Source of the DNA: Neelides folsomi
Lineage: Eukaryota; Arthropoda; Collembola; Neelipleona; Neelidae
Length of the DNA: 64,000 nt
Assembly (NCBI GenBank): GCA_034687125.1
Contig: JAQGBZ010000018.1
Location: 1-64,000, forward strand
Direction: 5' to 3'
The translations under genes and the position numbers were made by a program. Below the pieces are notes generated by a model. The model searched no databases. It worked only from the letters and a program-made list of their open reading frames with translations, and was not told where the DNA came from. Positions 47,562 through 59,800 of this stretch are shown here, piece by piece (the stretch's first letter is position 1; each line of letters begins with the position of its first letter).

Positions 47562-49122
47562 ATGCCGAAAGGAGGGAATGTTGGCGTGAAAGGGAAGGAG
47601 CATTGTCACAGAGTCAACTTCTTGTATCAGGTATAAATTATTATTTGTTATTTAGCAAATTGAAAATATAATATTAAAATATATCAAATAAAAAAGTTAT
47701 AAATATTAATTATTATAAAATTAAATGAGGCAATATCATTATGGGTTGTTAAATTGTTTAATTTGATTGTTATTAATTAATTAAGTGAAATAATTTTAAT
47801 TTATTAAATAATTATTTTATTGGGTTTGAAGATGTAAAAATATTTTTTCTAAGGAATGTTACCAAGTAGGAATCCTCAACAAGAAGCCAATTTATCCAGT
47901 CATTTACCTACCATCTTTGCTTGTTTCTTATATAGGCTTCAGAGTTGCTGGCTGGAGTTGCTCCTATGCTATCTCAATATTATGGTCAAGTTTTAACTAC
48001 CATTTCTGAAAAGACGCCGGCTAAGATGTAAGGACTTTAAAAATTAATATAGATTCTTGGCAATATTCTCAAGTATTGTCACAAGTTCGATTTCTCAACT
48101 CTGTTCTTTCACTCCCTATATTGGCGATAAGTAGAGTGTTGAGGAAATGTACTACATATATCTAATCTGAACTTTTTCCGCATTTCTTAGAGATTTCACT
48201 ATGAAGCGATCAATGTGCAAGGGTTGTCGGACCGTGCTGGTTCCTGGTACTAATGGTATCTGCCGAGTGAAGAGGAGGAAAGGACGACGAAAGGCTTCCA
48301 TTGTAAGTCACTTAATAAATGATGATCAACTTTGAATCCTCCTCGTCTCACGAAGGAGAGCAGAGGAGGAAGGGACAAATGAGGATCAAAACTCATTCCC
48401 TCACTCCCAAGCCCTGTCTTCCCAAACACACAAGGAGGAAACAAAAGGGAGCAGGGAGCGTGAAGTGGTAGAAAGAATTCCCTCGAACCCTTACCCAACC
48501 CTTCCCTATCCACAACACTCGTTCAACTATTTTCGGGCATTCCTCTCCCAACAATCATGAGATGAGATGAAAGGGAGAAAGAAGGATTGAAGGTCTATTG
48601 ACTATGTATGTATATGAGGAGGCTCCAGGAGAGATAGAAGTGTTATCCATATTATCTCCCATGCACACGTTCTTCTTCCCTCCATTATATCCTGTAAAAG
48701 TATCCTCCTCCCTCATCTATTATAAACTTTCCTTGTCCTCACTAATCCAATATAAATACATATCCTTCGTGTACAAACATACCGATAAGAGTCACAACGT
48801 CACAATCACAAGCTTAGGTGATTCTCTCTTATACATTAGAATACATAATTAATAATATCCTATATCCCTCTATCTCTCCCCAATCCTTCCCCTGCCCTAT
48901 AACGAATATGATCACGACTGGGTAGGAATATAATAACTAACTTACTTTAACAAGGGTGTCAATGTCAGGGATTGTCACAAGAGTGAAAGCGGAATGTTAA
49001 CCAGAGGTCTTTCACTGCAGGTTGTGAAATGCGGGTGTTGCGGGAAGGTGAAGAGGATGGCGGGCAAGCGGAGGAAGCCTCTTCAGTTCGAGCTCTCTGG
49101 GAGTATCGAGGAGCTGAGCTGA
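47562..49122 (+). CDS. RPP21: Ribonuclease P protein subunit p21 (Rpr2 family)
   Basis: Exons 47562..47630, 47936..48027, 48191..48302 and 49021..49122 give 124 residues. The N-terminal helical part (NFLYQASELLAGVAPMLSQY) is followed by DFTMKRSMCKGCRTVLVPG, basic RVKRRKGRRK, and VVKCGCCGKVKRM. The two cysteine pairs, CKGC and CGCC, are the zinc-ribbon ligands of the Rpr2/RPP21/SNM1 family. The protein is a subunit of nuclear RNase P, which cuts the 5' leader from pre-tRNAs. Length and basic composition fit the family (human about 154). The third intron is 718 bp and contains no other feature I can support. Confidence 0.92.
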
Positions 49123-50030
49123 AACTTGTGAATGAAAAGGAGGGGAGAAAGAGAGGGTCTGACTGAATCGATGTATCGCGGGAGGTGGGGAAGCTCTGGG
49201 TCCGTTCCAAGGCCGGATGGGAGTGTGATGGAGCTTCAGAGGCGGGTGGTAAGAGGAGAGCAGGCCAGGCCTTGGTGAGTCTCCGGCTCTCCTTCGAGGC
49301 GGCCGTCGGCCACCCATCGCCCTCCTCCTGAAAGTCTCCCTCCTCCAGAGAGTCTCCGCCCGATCTCCTCCTTGCTACCCAGCCCCACCACTCCGATACC
49401 GCCTCCTTGAAACATCAACTTCAAAATTTTAATTATGTTGACCTGACAAGGGTCTTAACAAGGATGAAACTCATAGACATTCCAAGATATTTGGGGTGCT
49501 TTCGTATGACTTTTTCTTAAAGATGAATTAAAAACTCAAGATGAACATTATGTATTAAATATATAACTCAATAATAATAATTATATAAAGCCAAGATGAA
49601 TATATGGTATAATATTTATAAATAAAATATGTGGAAAGAGTTTTTAAATGGTGCGAGATACAGAGAAATATTTAATATCTGTACCGTATTTATTCATAAA
49701 ATCAAAATATGTATGATTAAATAATTATCGTGTTCGACTATTTAATAATACATACGTGAGTGCACTTTACTTGAGTAGGCATATTGATTCATTTAAGTAA
49801 ATACACATTTTAAATTAAATAACATTTAATATTAGCTCATAATAACGAAGTGTCTTAAGGCCTATATCATAGTCTTTAGTTATTTATCGAACATTTTGCT
49901 TATATGGTTTTTGGTTTATGTCACGTTAAATTCAGAAATACTTAAAACTCACATTATTATAACTACATAATTTAAATCAGTTCAGTTGAAACGAGGAATA
50001 ATATACTTATTTGTAGTGATGTATTAAATT
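49123..50030. other. Convergent spacer between RPP21 and SNX27
   Basis: The first 300 bp are GC-rich, with several GAGTCTCC-like direct repeats near 49280-49350, probably 3' UTR of RPP21. The rest is AT-rich. No supported exon. Confidence 0.5.
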
Positions 50031-52363
50031 TTACATATCAATATCAGATTGTTCATTATGTTGGTCCAGGGATCGACCGTTGTTTTGATTCATGGCTTTG
50101 TCCTTTCCACCGCATATCACTTCTTCCTTGACTTTCTCGAAACAATCGTTCATAAAATGAAACTGAAACACAGTAGAGAACATTCTTAACTAAACTTATA
50201 AAATGCTAAATCCACAATATCATTGAATATTTTTAAAAAGATAAAAGGAATTTCTAATATACATAAAATGTATTTTCTTACATAATTAGTGAAAATCCTG
50301 ACCCAGCGAGCAGGCTTGTCAGGTCTTTGGTATTGGAATGCAAAGGCCATTCCTTCATCATCCACATCCCATTGGATTATTGAAGACCAGGAAAAATGGA
50401 TAATTTGAGACTGTAATTTAATATTAATAATTAACATTAACTATCAACTCAACTCAACTGATTGCATTGCATTATAAGCTCAACCAAATGTTTCGTTTAT
50501 ATAATGTACCTCAAGAGTTCCATCTTCTTTACATGCTTGTAATTCAAACGAGGCCGAGGAGACAGTAGCAATTACATGGCCTTCTTTTCTGGAATCGCAT
50601 GGACAATGAGGGAAAACGATTCCTCCGTAGCCTTCAAGTTGTCTTGCAAGTTTGAGATATTCATTTTTCCTTGAAGCGTCTTGAAGAGCTTTGAGCTGAT
50701 AAAGACGATCAGCTGCTTTGATATGTCCTCTATTCACATCGTCAACAGCCTAATATAAATAATACAAGATTAATTTGCTCAAGTATATTATGTAACATAA
50801 TTTGAGGAGATTTGATCGATTTTTTCTCACCTGCCAGAAGAAGTATGTGCTTGATTGGTCATCAATTGAGACGCTCAATTCTTTGCTCACTGTAAATAGC
50901 CACTTTCGGATACAAAGACAAGTTGAAGTCGCTGTACTGTAATTTTGAATATACAAGTTGTGCGGAAATTCATTAGGCGCTAGTTTTCTCTCTGAAAAAA
51001 TATTGAATTGTTATGATATTGTAATTAATGTAATTAATGTTTCAAATTCTGACAAATCATATTATGCTAGAAGATAGTTATTTTTTGCCCGAAAAATTCA
51101 ATTTAAAAATATTAAATGTATTTTGCGTTTAAAATTATTAATTACCAAAATTGTATTCGACAATTTCGTAGAGAGCGAATAGCTTAGCTGAATCAGGACT
51201 CATGTTTATTTTGTTGACTAATGCTTTGTAGACTTCATCTGCATTGGCGTTTTTCTGGACATTGACCGTCACGACCTCCCTATCCGGAAGAAGGATCTTA
51301 AGGTCTATCTTTGTTGCAGATCCCTACGGAATAATTCACAAGTTAGCCATCAAAAAAAGAGGAATTTGCATTTGGGTAAATGTAATCCTTCCTCACCTGC
51401 TCATCGTCTGTAAGAAACTCTTGCATAATTTCGCATTCTGCGATGACTCTGACGGCGCAAACTTTCTCGAGATATTGCTCTAGTGATCTTCGGCGGGTGT
51501 CAAGCTGCTGATCGTTGAGACTAATGAAAGAGGCCATGGTTAGACACCACATTACATATTCTCTTCGAATGAACAACGTGAGAATTTGTTGCAACTTACG
51601 CAAATGGCCATTTGCTTGGGAGCTTTGGAAAGTTGAAGCCCAAGAATTCTTTCTTGAGATTCATATTGAGATTAGAGAACTCCTTGTAGCGGCGGGAGCA
51701 GAGGTGACGTCCAGCCATGTAGATATTGTACACGACATATCTTTCACCTGTCTTCTCATTGTACTTGTACTGGTAATCGGGAATTGAAATCGGAAGTGAT
51801 CGCTTTTCGCTATAGTCATATGATGGAAAATTCGTAGTTTCTTCATTTGGCTCGAGTCGCTCTGCCTCCTGGAATAAGAATAAAATGATCAACAATGTGA
51901 ATTATCGAAAATCAGATTTATTTTATTCATCTCTTATTATTTTCCAACCTGAGGAGAAACGGAGATTACTGTTAATGTGAGAACATCTCCCCCTGATTTA
52001 ATATGATCGACTACTTGCCGATGTGTTGACCCTTCAACGTTAATTCCGTTCCTGAAATAAAGAGATTTTGAAACATTAGTTTTAGATTAATTATCAATTT
52101 ATTTAATGTGAATATTATTTATTATGAAATTATGATGATCCTTACACTTCTAATATCCTGTCTCCTTTACGGATCCCGGCAAGCTCAGCGGCACCACCCT
52201 CGAGGACTGCAGACACATGCTGGAGAGGGGCGTATAACTCTCCATTGATGCTCCGCAGCTGGCCTCCTTCACTCACTTGACCTCGCACATTGAATCCAAA
52301 CCCTGTGTCACTTTTGTAGATTTTAACTACTCGAGGAGCCCACGGATTGACGGCTTCGCTCAT
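50031..52363 (-). CDS. SNX27: Sorting nexin 27 (PDZ-PX-FERM)
   Basis: Nine exons give 517 residues (human SNX27 about 541): 52363..52146, 52051..51949, 51868..51600, 51520..51397, 51323..51146, 50991..50831, 50749..50510, 50410..50282 and 50162..50031. PDZ domain at about 8-105: [20 protein letters not shown], with the retromer-contact hairpin [20 protein letters not shown] conserved. PX domain at about 125-235, with RRYKEF and [17 protein letters not shown]-like module to the end: [59 protein letters not shown] and [16 protein letters not shown]27 sits on early endosomes via PI3P, binds cargo with PDZ ligands and recycles it with retromer to the plasma membrane. Phases are consistent throughout and the ATG begins [10 protein letters not shown]. 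Confidence 0.96.
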
Positions 52364-54500
52364 CTTCCTCCTCCAATGCTATTTTAATGGCTTTTACAAT
52401 TGATTGTTTAAATTAAGGTGTGTATTCTTATTATTAAAATTGTGATGATGATTGTGATGATTAAAATATTTAAGGAAACTCCTTTCAGTAGTATAAATAT
52501 GGCTTATTGCTTGTCAAATTATAGCTTGAAACAATTAGGAAATTCTTTCATTAAAAATAAAAATTTCATGACACTAATTCTTCAGATTCTTCTCGTTTTT
52601 TACTTTTGTGGCTAAGGTACGTATAGTGGATTGATATTTGACAATTTTTCCTTCACTTTAACACTTACAAGAAATACAATTATTTTGTGCGTAGAATGAC
52701 ACTTTTAGACGAGAATTTTACTTTCAACAACTTCCAACCACAATGTCACTTTTGACTAGGGATGGTGAAACCGGTCGATGAGGCCAAAGATTTCGTCACT
52801 TGAGAATATTTCTTGACACATAAATATTAAGTGTTTTAATAATGATGAGAGCTAATCTCAGTGTTTATTTATAGCATGCACAGATAGTTCTGGAATTATC
52901 ATGCATGGAATATGCGTAGTGTTTAAAGAAAGAATTTGAGTAATTCGACACACACAAATTGGAGAAATGACAATTAAATTTGAACATGAGCTCTGACAAT
53001 TTGAGAGTAACTTGAGCCTAAATGGATTGAACTTATTTTAAGTCGTTCGCCTCCCCCAATGGCTATTTTTTCACTCTGCCTTCTTTCGCCTACTTCTTTG
53101 ACGTGTTAATTTTGCGTCTCATAATTAATCGATTTAGTTATTTAGATGATGAAGGGAAAAAGTAGAAAAGTAAGTTTAGATGGGGGATGAAGGGGTGAAT
53201 GCGGGAGATGGGAGATGAGATTCAATGAAAGTGAGGAGAGCAATGCAGAAATTATCATCGATTCACCCAACACATGAGAACTGCGATGAATGCAATGGCC
53301 TCTTGGGCAGGAGGACGCAACTATATCGACCTCTTCAACTTCATCCTCAACATGGAACGGTCTCTCGGATCAATCCGAATTTCAAAAAGAAATCAATCAA
53401 AATGAAGTGGAATCTCTTCGATTTAATCCTTTTAAGAACCGTTATTGAGTCCATTCTTTGAATACATGTGGAGTAAACATAGCAAGTGCCAATGTCACTT
53501 ACGGGAAGTCAAATTCCAGGGGTGTCCAATATCGGGCATTGTGCTCATTGGAAGGATAAAGAGATAAATGACGAGCCTACCACAGATTTCATATGCTTTA
53601 TAACATTACAATAAGGAGAAGTGTGGTAAGTACTAACGTGAATTAGGATAAGGATTCTTCAAATCCTTCTCTGGTTAAAATATCCTTACATGTCACGGAG
53701 TTTATGTCGTTTAACTAAAATAATAATACAGCTACCAAATAAAAAAATACCTATGTCTTGAAGATATAAGTGCATGGTAGATGGTAGGTTTAGAAAATCT
53801 TTAAGATTTCAATATTTAAATGCACCGAATAATTTAAGTAAGTGCTTAATGCGAATTAAGTTCTTTAAGATAAAAAAAGTTTATAGAATGGAAGGAAGAA
53901 AGATGAAAATACATGTACGGTGTAGTAAGTATTTACCTATGTAGATAAGTATGAATTCTAGGTATTGATTTTATAATTAAATAAATTATGTCAGTTGTAA
54001 TAATAAGGTAAGGACAAGAGGGCTCGACGTCGGAAGCTAAAAGCTTATAATATGCTATAACACTATAACAAAAGTATATTTGATTGTTTAAAAACAAGGC
54101 ATTTATGTACGTTTACAATTTTGGGTTTCCAAGAATTTATACGTCAAAGGGTATGCGTTTTAAAGCATGAAAAAGTCCCACTGGTGTGAATTCCTTTGAA
54201 CTTGAACTTCAAAATTAAATAAGAAATATTGAATCCTCATTGTCAAGTGTCACTGATCAACTGTGACTGTGAGACTGTGATCATAAAGATATTTTAGCAA
54301 GTAAAATTTTTTATTCGATTGAAAACCAATGGAAATAAAGTTAATAAAATAACACATGAGAATGAAAGGGCCATGGAGAAAGAAAGGAAAAGGTTAAGTT
54401 TGAAACATTTTTATTTTCTTGTGTATATTATTTTTTAGCGTAAGAGAGAAATAAGAAGATTAGGACCCCATTTGATTCTTCCAATTGAGAACCCTTGAAG
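52364..54500. other. Divergent spacer between SNX27 and the SAXO-like gene
   Basis: 2.1 kb, AT-rich with a slightly GC-richer part near 53040-53360. It must hold both promoters. A 78-codon plus-strand open frame at 53225-53461 has no recognisable similarity and no splice support; I do not call it. Confidence 0.5.
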
Positions 54501-55610
54501 ATGTCTTGCTGTTCGCCATGTCCACAAGTTGTCAATTGCGCCCAACGGGCCCGGTCGTTCAAGCCATTCTCAACATTCAGCCCATCATGTGCCCCAATGC
54601 AAGGATGCACAACGTACAAATGCGACTTTCCTCCCAAATGTGTGGAGCCAGCGAGAAGCTTGAAACCGCTAACAACCTTCGACCCATCCTATGCCCCAAT
54701 GCAAGGATGCACAACTTACAAATGCGACTTTCCTCCGAAGTGTGTCGAACCGGCCAGAAGCATGAAGCCGCACACGACTTTTGACCCTTCATGTTCCCCA
54801 ATGCAGGGCTGCACAACTTACAAATGCGACTTTCCGCCTAAATGCGTGGAACCGGCGAGGAGTTTGAAGCCCTTAACAACCTTTGACCCTTCTTGTGCCC
54901 CAATGGAAGGTTGCACCACGTATAAGTGCTCATACATGCCTTACGGATGTCGGGAATATATGTACGCTAAGCAGCCACTAACAAAGAAATTCAACGACAT
55001 CAGCTTTTCTTGTGCTCCACTTGAATGCAGAACTACTTATAGGGTAATTCAGCTTATTTTATGTTATCTTTTTATTTAAAGAAATTACATATTATGATAA
55101 TTACGAAATATGCAAAAAATATAATTTCAAACTTTATCAATAATATAATCACACTTTTATTGGTTTATCATATAATTAATAATTACTGTTTATTTGTCTT
55201 TTAAATGATTTTATTTCATTATTTCAAATTTTAGAATGATTTCATTCCACTACCTATCGAAATGAGGGCCAGTTTGAGACCAGACCGAATTCCGAGATTC
55301 TCATGTGCCGCGATGGCTGACAGGACAACTTACAGAAATGATTTTGCACCTTTTGTTTTTAACGAAGGCGGAGATCAGTGTGTACAATGTTGCTCTTCTC
55401 CAGGACCATGTAACTAAAATATTTTAAAACAATTAATTAAATTATTTAAATTGTAAATTTAAAATCTAAGACCGTTAACTTAATTAAATGCATAATGTTT
55501 TAGCTCCTTTGAACGCCTGCTTTGGATGTCCTACAGATGGTTGCGGTAATAGAGGTGGAAACTTCAGCCATTCCACATGCCCTCCTGCAAATTGGCAGCC
55601 AACTTGCTGA
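54501..55610 (+). CDS. SAXO-like (stabiliser of axonemal microtubules) protein, cysteine-rich
   Basis: Exons 54501..55043, 55235..55409 and 55504..55610 give 274 residues. The start is the ATG of MSCCSPCPQVVNCAQ, matching the short Cys-rich N-terminus of SAXO1/2. Then come four near-identical 34-residue repeats of the type RSLKPLTTFDPSCAPMQGCT-TYKCDFPPKC, then two weaker ones ending TTYRNDFIP and TTYRNDFAP. The pattern (R/K)S-x-KP...P-M-x-G-x-TTY(K/R)-x-D(F/Y)-x-P is that of SAXO Mn modules, which bind inside or on axonemal microtubules in cilia and sperm flagella. Unusually, each repeat carries three or four Cys where other SAXOs have Tyr or Phe, and the C-terminus adds a Cys-rich tail (CVQCCSSPGP, then CFGCPTDGCG). 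The third exon is inferred from a phase-1 splice; without it the protein stops at 55419. Confidence 0.75.
54552..54959 (+). repeat. Four tandem 102-bp coding repeats (SAXO Mn modules)
   Basis: Units of 102 bp starting at 54552, 54654, 54756 and 54858 are highly similar at DNA level, e.g. TGCACAACTTACAAATGCGA recurs. They encode the 34-residue modules of the SAXO-like protein. The high DNA identity suggests recent expansion or homogenisation by unequal exchange. Confidence 0.85.
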
Positions 55611-56803
55611 TGCTTGGTATTTATTTCTTTACTTACATAAACTTGTAATGTACTCTATTAACGTAATTAATAAAATTAATAATATTTTAATATTTATATA
55701 GAAAGTAAAAGAAGAGAAAGGAGTAGCTGACCTTAAGACTCGATCTAGCCTTATTCTCAATGTCTAAATTTTGTAAATACTTTCAAGTATTTTTCAACAT
55801 GAGAAACACAAACAAAAATTTAAATCAATATAAACCTCTCCTAAAACTCAATAATATGCCATTATTCAAATAAAACCAGTAGATAACTATTGTAAACTTT
55901 GATTTTTATGTTATCAACACATATTAACACATTATCAACATTATATTACGTGGTATAATAATATTTTTTTACAAATAGTTATTAGGAATCTTGTTAATAA
56001 TTTATTAATATAACGTTTTTAATGTACTGATACTGTGTACTTTTATTTTTAGTGAGTATTAATAAGAACTTGGTTAAAATATGTATGATTATTGCAAACA
56101 CGAACCTACACATTACACAGCATACACAAATGAAGGCATGATTATTCAGAGAACACACTTGATACTCCTTAAACTCTTGATTATGCATGAGGTGAATCGA
56201 GCAGACTCACAATTAACTATTTTTTGGATCATACGAGATATGATACCTCTTAATATGAACAATCTGGTTTTTCCTATAAAATGCTCAGCTATGAAAGTTT
56301 ACGAGAGGCTGTTAGAAATATATTATTTGACAATAGGGGCTTTTCTCTTTCCATATGCTTGGATGGTCTTAATGAGCTTGTAAAGTAATCTAGGAGGAAG
56401 CTCATGTCATAACCTCTACTTAAAAGAAAGATTAAATTCTATAGAGAGATTACTCATTTAAGCCCTGGAGTCAAGTGAAGTATTAACCCCCAATTAACTC
56501 TATGTCAGCGTGTCAATTGGGAGCAATCATTCATGGATTAATAACAGTTTTGGGGAAACAAAAGAAGCTCACAGGCTCCATTTTTTATTGTAAGGATCTC
56601 TGTAGGTAGGTATACCATAGACGCATAAATATTGGAGAATTATATATCTTCCAGTTTCTAATCCCTCCTTCACTTCAGTTTCATTCTTCCTCACGTTCTT
56701 GAAGTCTCAAAGAAAGTGGAAGGTTGTTCAAAAATATATAAGGAGAAACACACTCTTCTGACTGCAGTCCTTTAATATCTTAAGACTCAAATCAAGAAAA
56801 ATA
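55611..56803. other. Spacer between the SAXO-like and MYORG-like genes
   Basis: AT-rich, holding the SAXO-like 3' UTR and the MYORG-like promoter and 5' UTR. An open frame at 56081-56383 (plus) resembles no known protein and has AT-driven composition. Confidence 0.5.
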
Positions 56804-59800
56804 ATGGAAGAAACTGAGGAAGAAAGAAATAGCAAATTACGTGAGATGGAAATCGAACTCGAGTTAGAAGAAATGAAAGACGAAGTTCCAAATTTGTCAA
56901 ATATTGGAAGAAGGGCTTCGATTTCTCTCCCTGCTGGACTTGACCTCTTACTTCAAATTACTGAATACACTTGGGTCAGTTTTTTTATTATTTAATTTAA
57001 AAAAACAAGAAAATACCTAGTATATTATATGGTCATGTATGTATGTGTAGAAATCGATATGCATTTTATTTCAAGCACTTCTCTTCGCTTGACAGTTACA
57101 ATGGGTATCTCCAATTACAATAACTACTGTGTTGTATTAGTATAATGCAGTTATGTTACTTAAAAACGGCATTTACATATGTTATGTACTTACAGAATAA
57201 TATTAATATTATTATACTTTATATACCTGTAGGTAAATAGGAAAATGTAAATATTTGGTATGTACTGTATTTAAGTATTTAAGTAATTTTGAATTTATCT
57301 GTACTTATTGATTATATACAATACTAAATAGTGTTATTTATTTTATTACAAATATCTGTACATGTTATGTATGCATATAATGTGCATACCATGTTTAATT
57401 AAAGTATGGCAAACATGTGTTATTCGATTATGATTGTTATAAGGTGCAATCAATATTTATCCAGGATTTGTTTGTGTACCTTATTTGAAAGAGTATGTAA
57501 ATTAATGCGAAATAGTAAAACATGTTTGTATTTTGAATTTGAACATTAGATTCGTTCATTTTGAGGATGAGTGCCAATATACATGATTCCATCTTTGATT
57601 TTGAATTAAATGATTTGACACGTTTGGAAATCAACACTGATAAGATAATCCTGACAAAAACATTTCCCTATACACATAACAAAAATGAACGTGATATGTA
57701 TCACAATGTAAAAAGAAGCATTATTTTTATTAACAATAATGACATAATGAGGTACCTTTAAAATAAAAACTTGATTTATGGACATTATTATAAGTATAAC
57801 AGATACATACATTTGCTTATGTTTAGTTATATTTATTAGCACATTGACGATAATCTGACGATACTTACATTTATAAAACTTTGGTCAAACTACTGATATA
57901 CTAATTCATGTCAAAGATTTATAATTCTTTTCTATTATCGCTGTGAATGATTTAATCATTATTAATCCTGTATTGTAAGCATTTTGTGTGTGTACATTTA
58001 CTACTTTGACTGTTTGACTCTTTGTCAGAGTTAAAATAAAGCTCAACCATTCAACTCCACAATAAACCATGAGTTTTTACTCTTTATTGCGATTAGTTAT
58101 TGAGTGTTAATTGAGCCCCAAATCTAATAAGTGCACACCATGAATAAGAATTTGTTTCAAGTATTAGTGCATATTTAATTTCATACCTAACAAGTTTACA
58201 TTACATTATGTAAAAGCTTCAAAACTCGAGGAAACAAATAATTCTGTGAGTATTTTCCATTTATTCATTTCAATTTTATATAAAAATTACTCTATGATTG
58301 TAAAACGCAACTTGAACAATCCGTTTGATAAAATAAGTGGGGCTTATGTATATGCCTAGCACTATGTATTTACGTAATGTTATATTTTAGCTTATAAAGT
58401 GTACACATTTGTGTTAGAAAATAAGTGTATACAAATTGATCCTTATGTAATAACAGTAATAACATAAAATAAAAGCGGTTTTATTCAGTTTTGTCTATTG
58501 TGAGTTGACCGACGAACAAACGTGACTTTTTGTTAATGGATCTACAGAATTAAAAGAGATCTATTAAACTAATAAAGATGAAAAGAAGTATCCCTACTAT
58601 CTAAGTATTGATATATGTAAAGCTAATGTTCACGAACTTTCTAAGCAGAAAACAATATTACATAACGATCATTCTCATATGATTTTTACGGTAAAGAGGT
58701 AAATATACAAAATCCAGTATATCCTCATTACGTCATCATTTAAAACAAAAATAGTTTATTCTTTTTAAAGTGCACTTTAATGATGTTTATGCAAAAGTTA
58801 TTAGCCAATTAAAAAGATGCTAAAATACAAATTCACAATATTTCATATTTAGACCATACCCGAGCACAAATATTTAAAAATATATATCCAGTGCTATTTA
58901 GACGAGGGACCTCCCTCTTGCCCATGTAAAATCAAATTCTAGTTAACCCATCTTGTTTAAAGAGTTAAAAGAATCTAATATATTGCATTTAACTCTAACT
59001 AATGATAATAAGCACCTGTATTTACTGTATGTATTTTCTTGTAAATATTAAACGTAATATGTATCCCTGTAAAGAAACAATCTTTACCTATTTAGGTATA
59101 TTAAACTGTTTAAATAAGTAATAAAGCTACCATTGCTTTAAGCAAATTATATTTATACAGATGAATAGAGTACTTATCTACATGAAATGAGCAAAAAATG
59201 CAAACTAAGGGTAAATTAAAATTCCAACACAGTTTTGAGATTTAGCTTGAGTTCCAAGCTATTTACATGATATTGCCCATATACATAGACAACTTACCTT
59301 GATACATTTACTATATTGTAGTTCAAAACACAAGTACTCGTAAATATTGTATCTACATGGGTTATACCAAGTGATGTTATTGTCGTTGCAGGGAATGATA
59401 AACATTTTGTTAGTGAATAGGACGACGTTGAAACTGAAAGTAATCTTAATGGCTCAGAGAATTTAAGTTTCTTCGAAGAGTTGAAGTTGATTCAGTTGAA
59501 GTTGAAGAGCCGTTCGTGTCATTATCGTTATTACTCTCTCCTCCTCGTGCTGTGAGGAAGGAAGGTGTCTTCAAAGGAAGACCAAGGTGAACCATTCTTC
59601 TTTTCTTCATCTCTTTCCACACGCCGTTCAATTAAATTCCCTTCGTGGAGAATGCGAACAATAGAAAGACTTCGGAATTCAGGATAAGGTGTAAAAAATA
59701 TATTATAAGGAAAAACAGCTCCCCTATTTTTATTTGCACATCTTAAAAGACATTACCAATTCTTCTTCTGACAAAGTTTATTGCTCCAGTCTTAACAAGA

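Noticed and set aside
49012-49424. Minus-strand frames over the RPP21 last exon and 3' UTR
   Set aside because: GC-rich antisense shadows of RPP21 and its repeat-like 3' flank.
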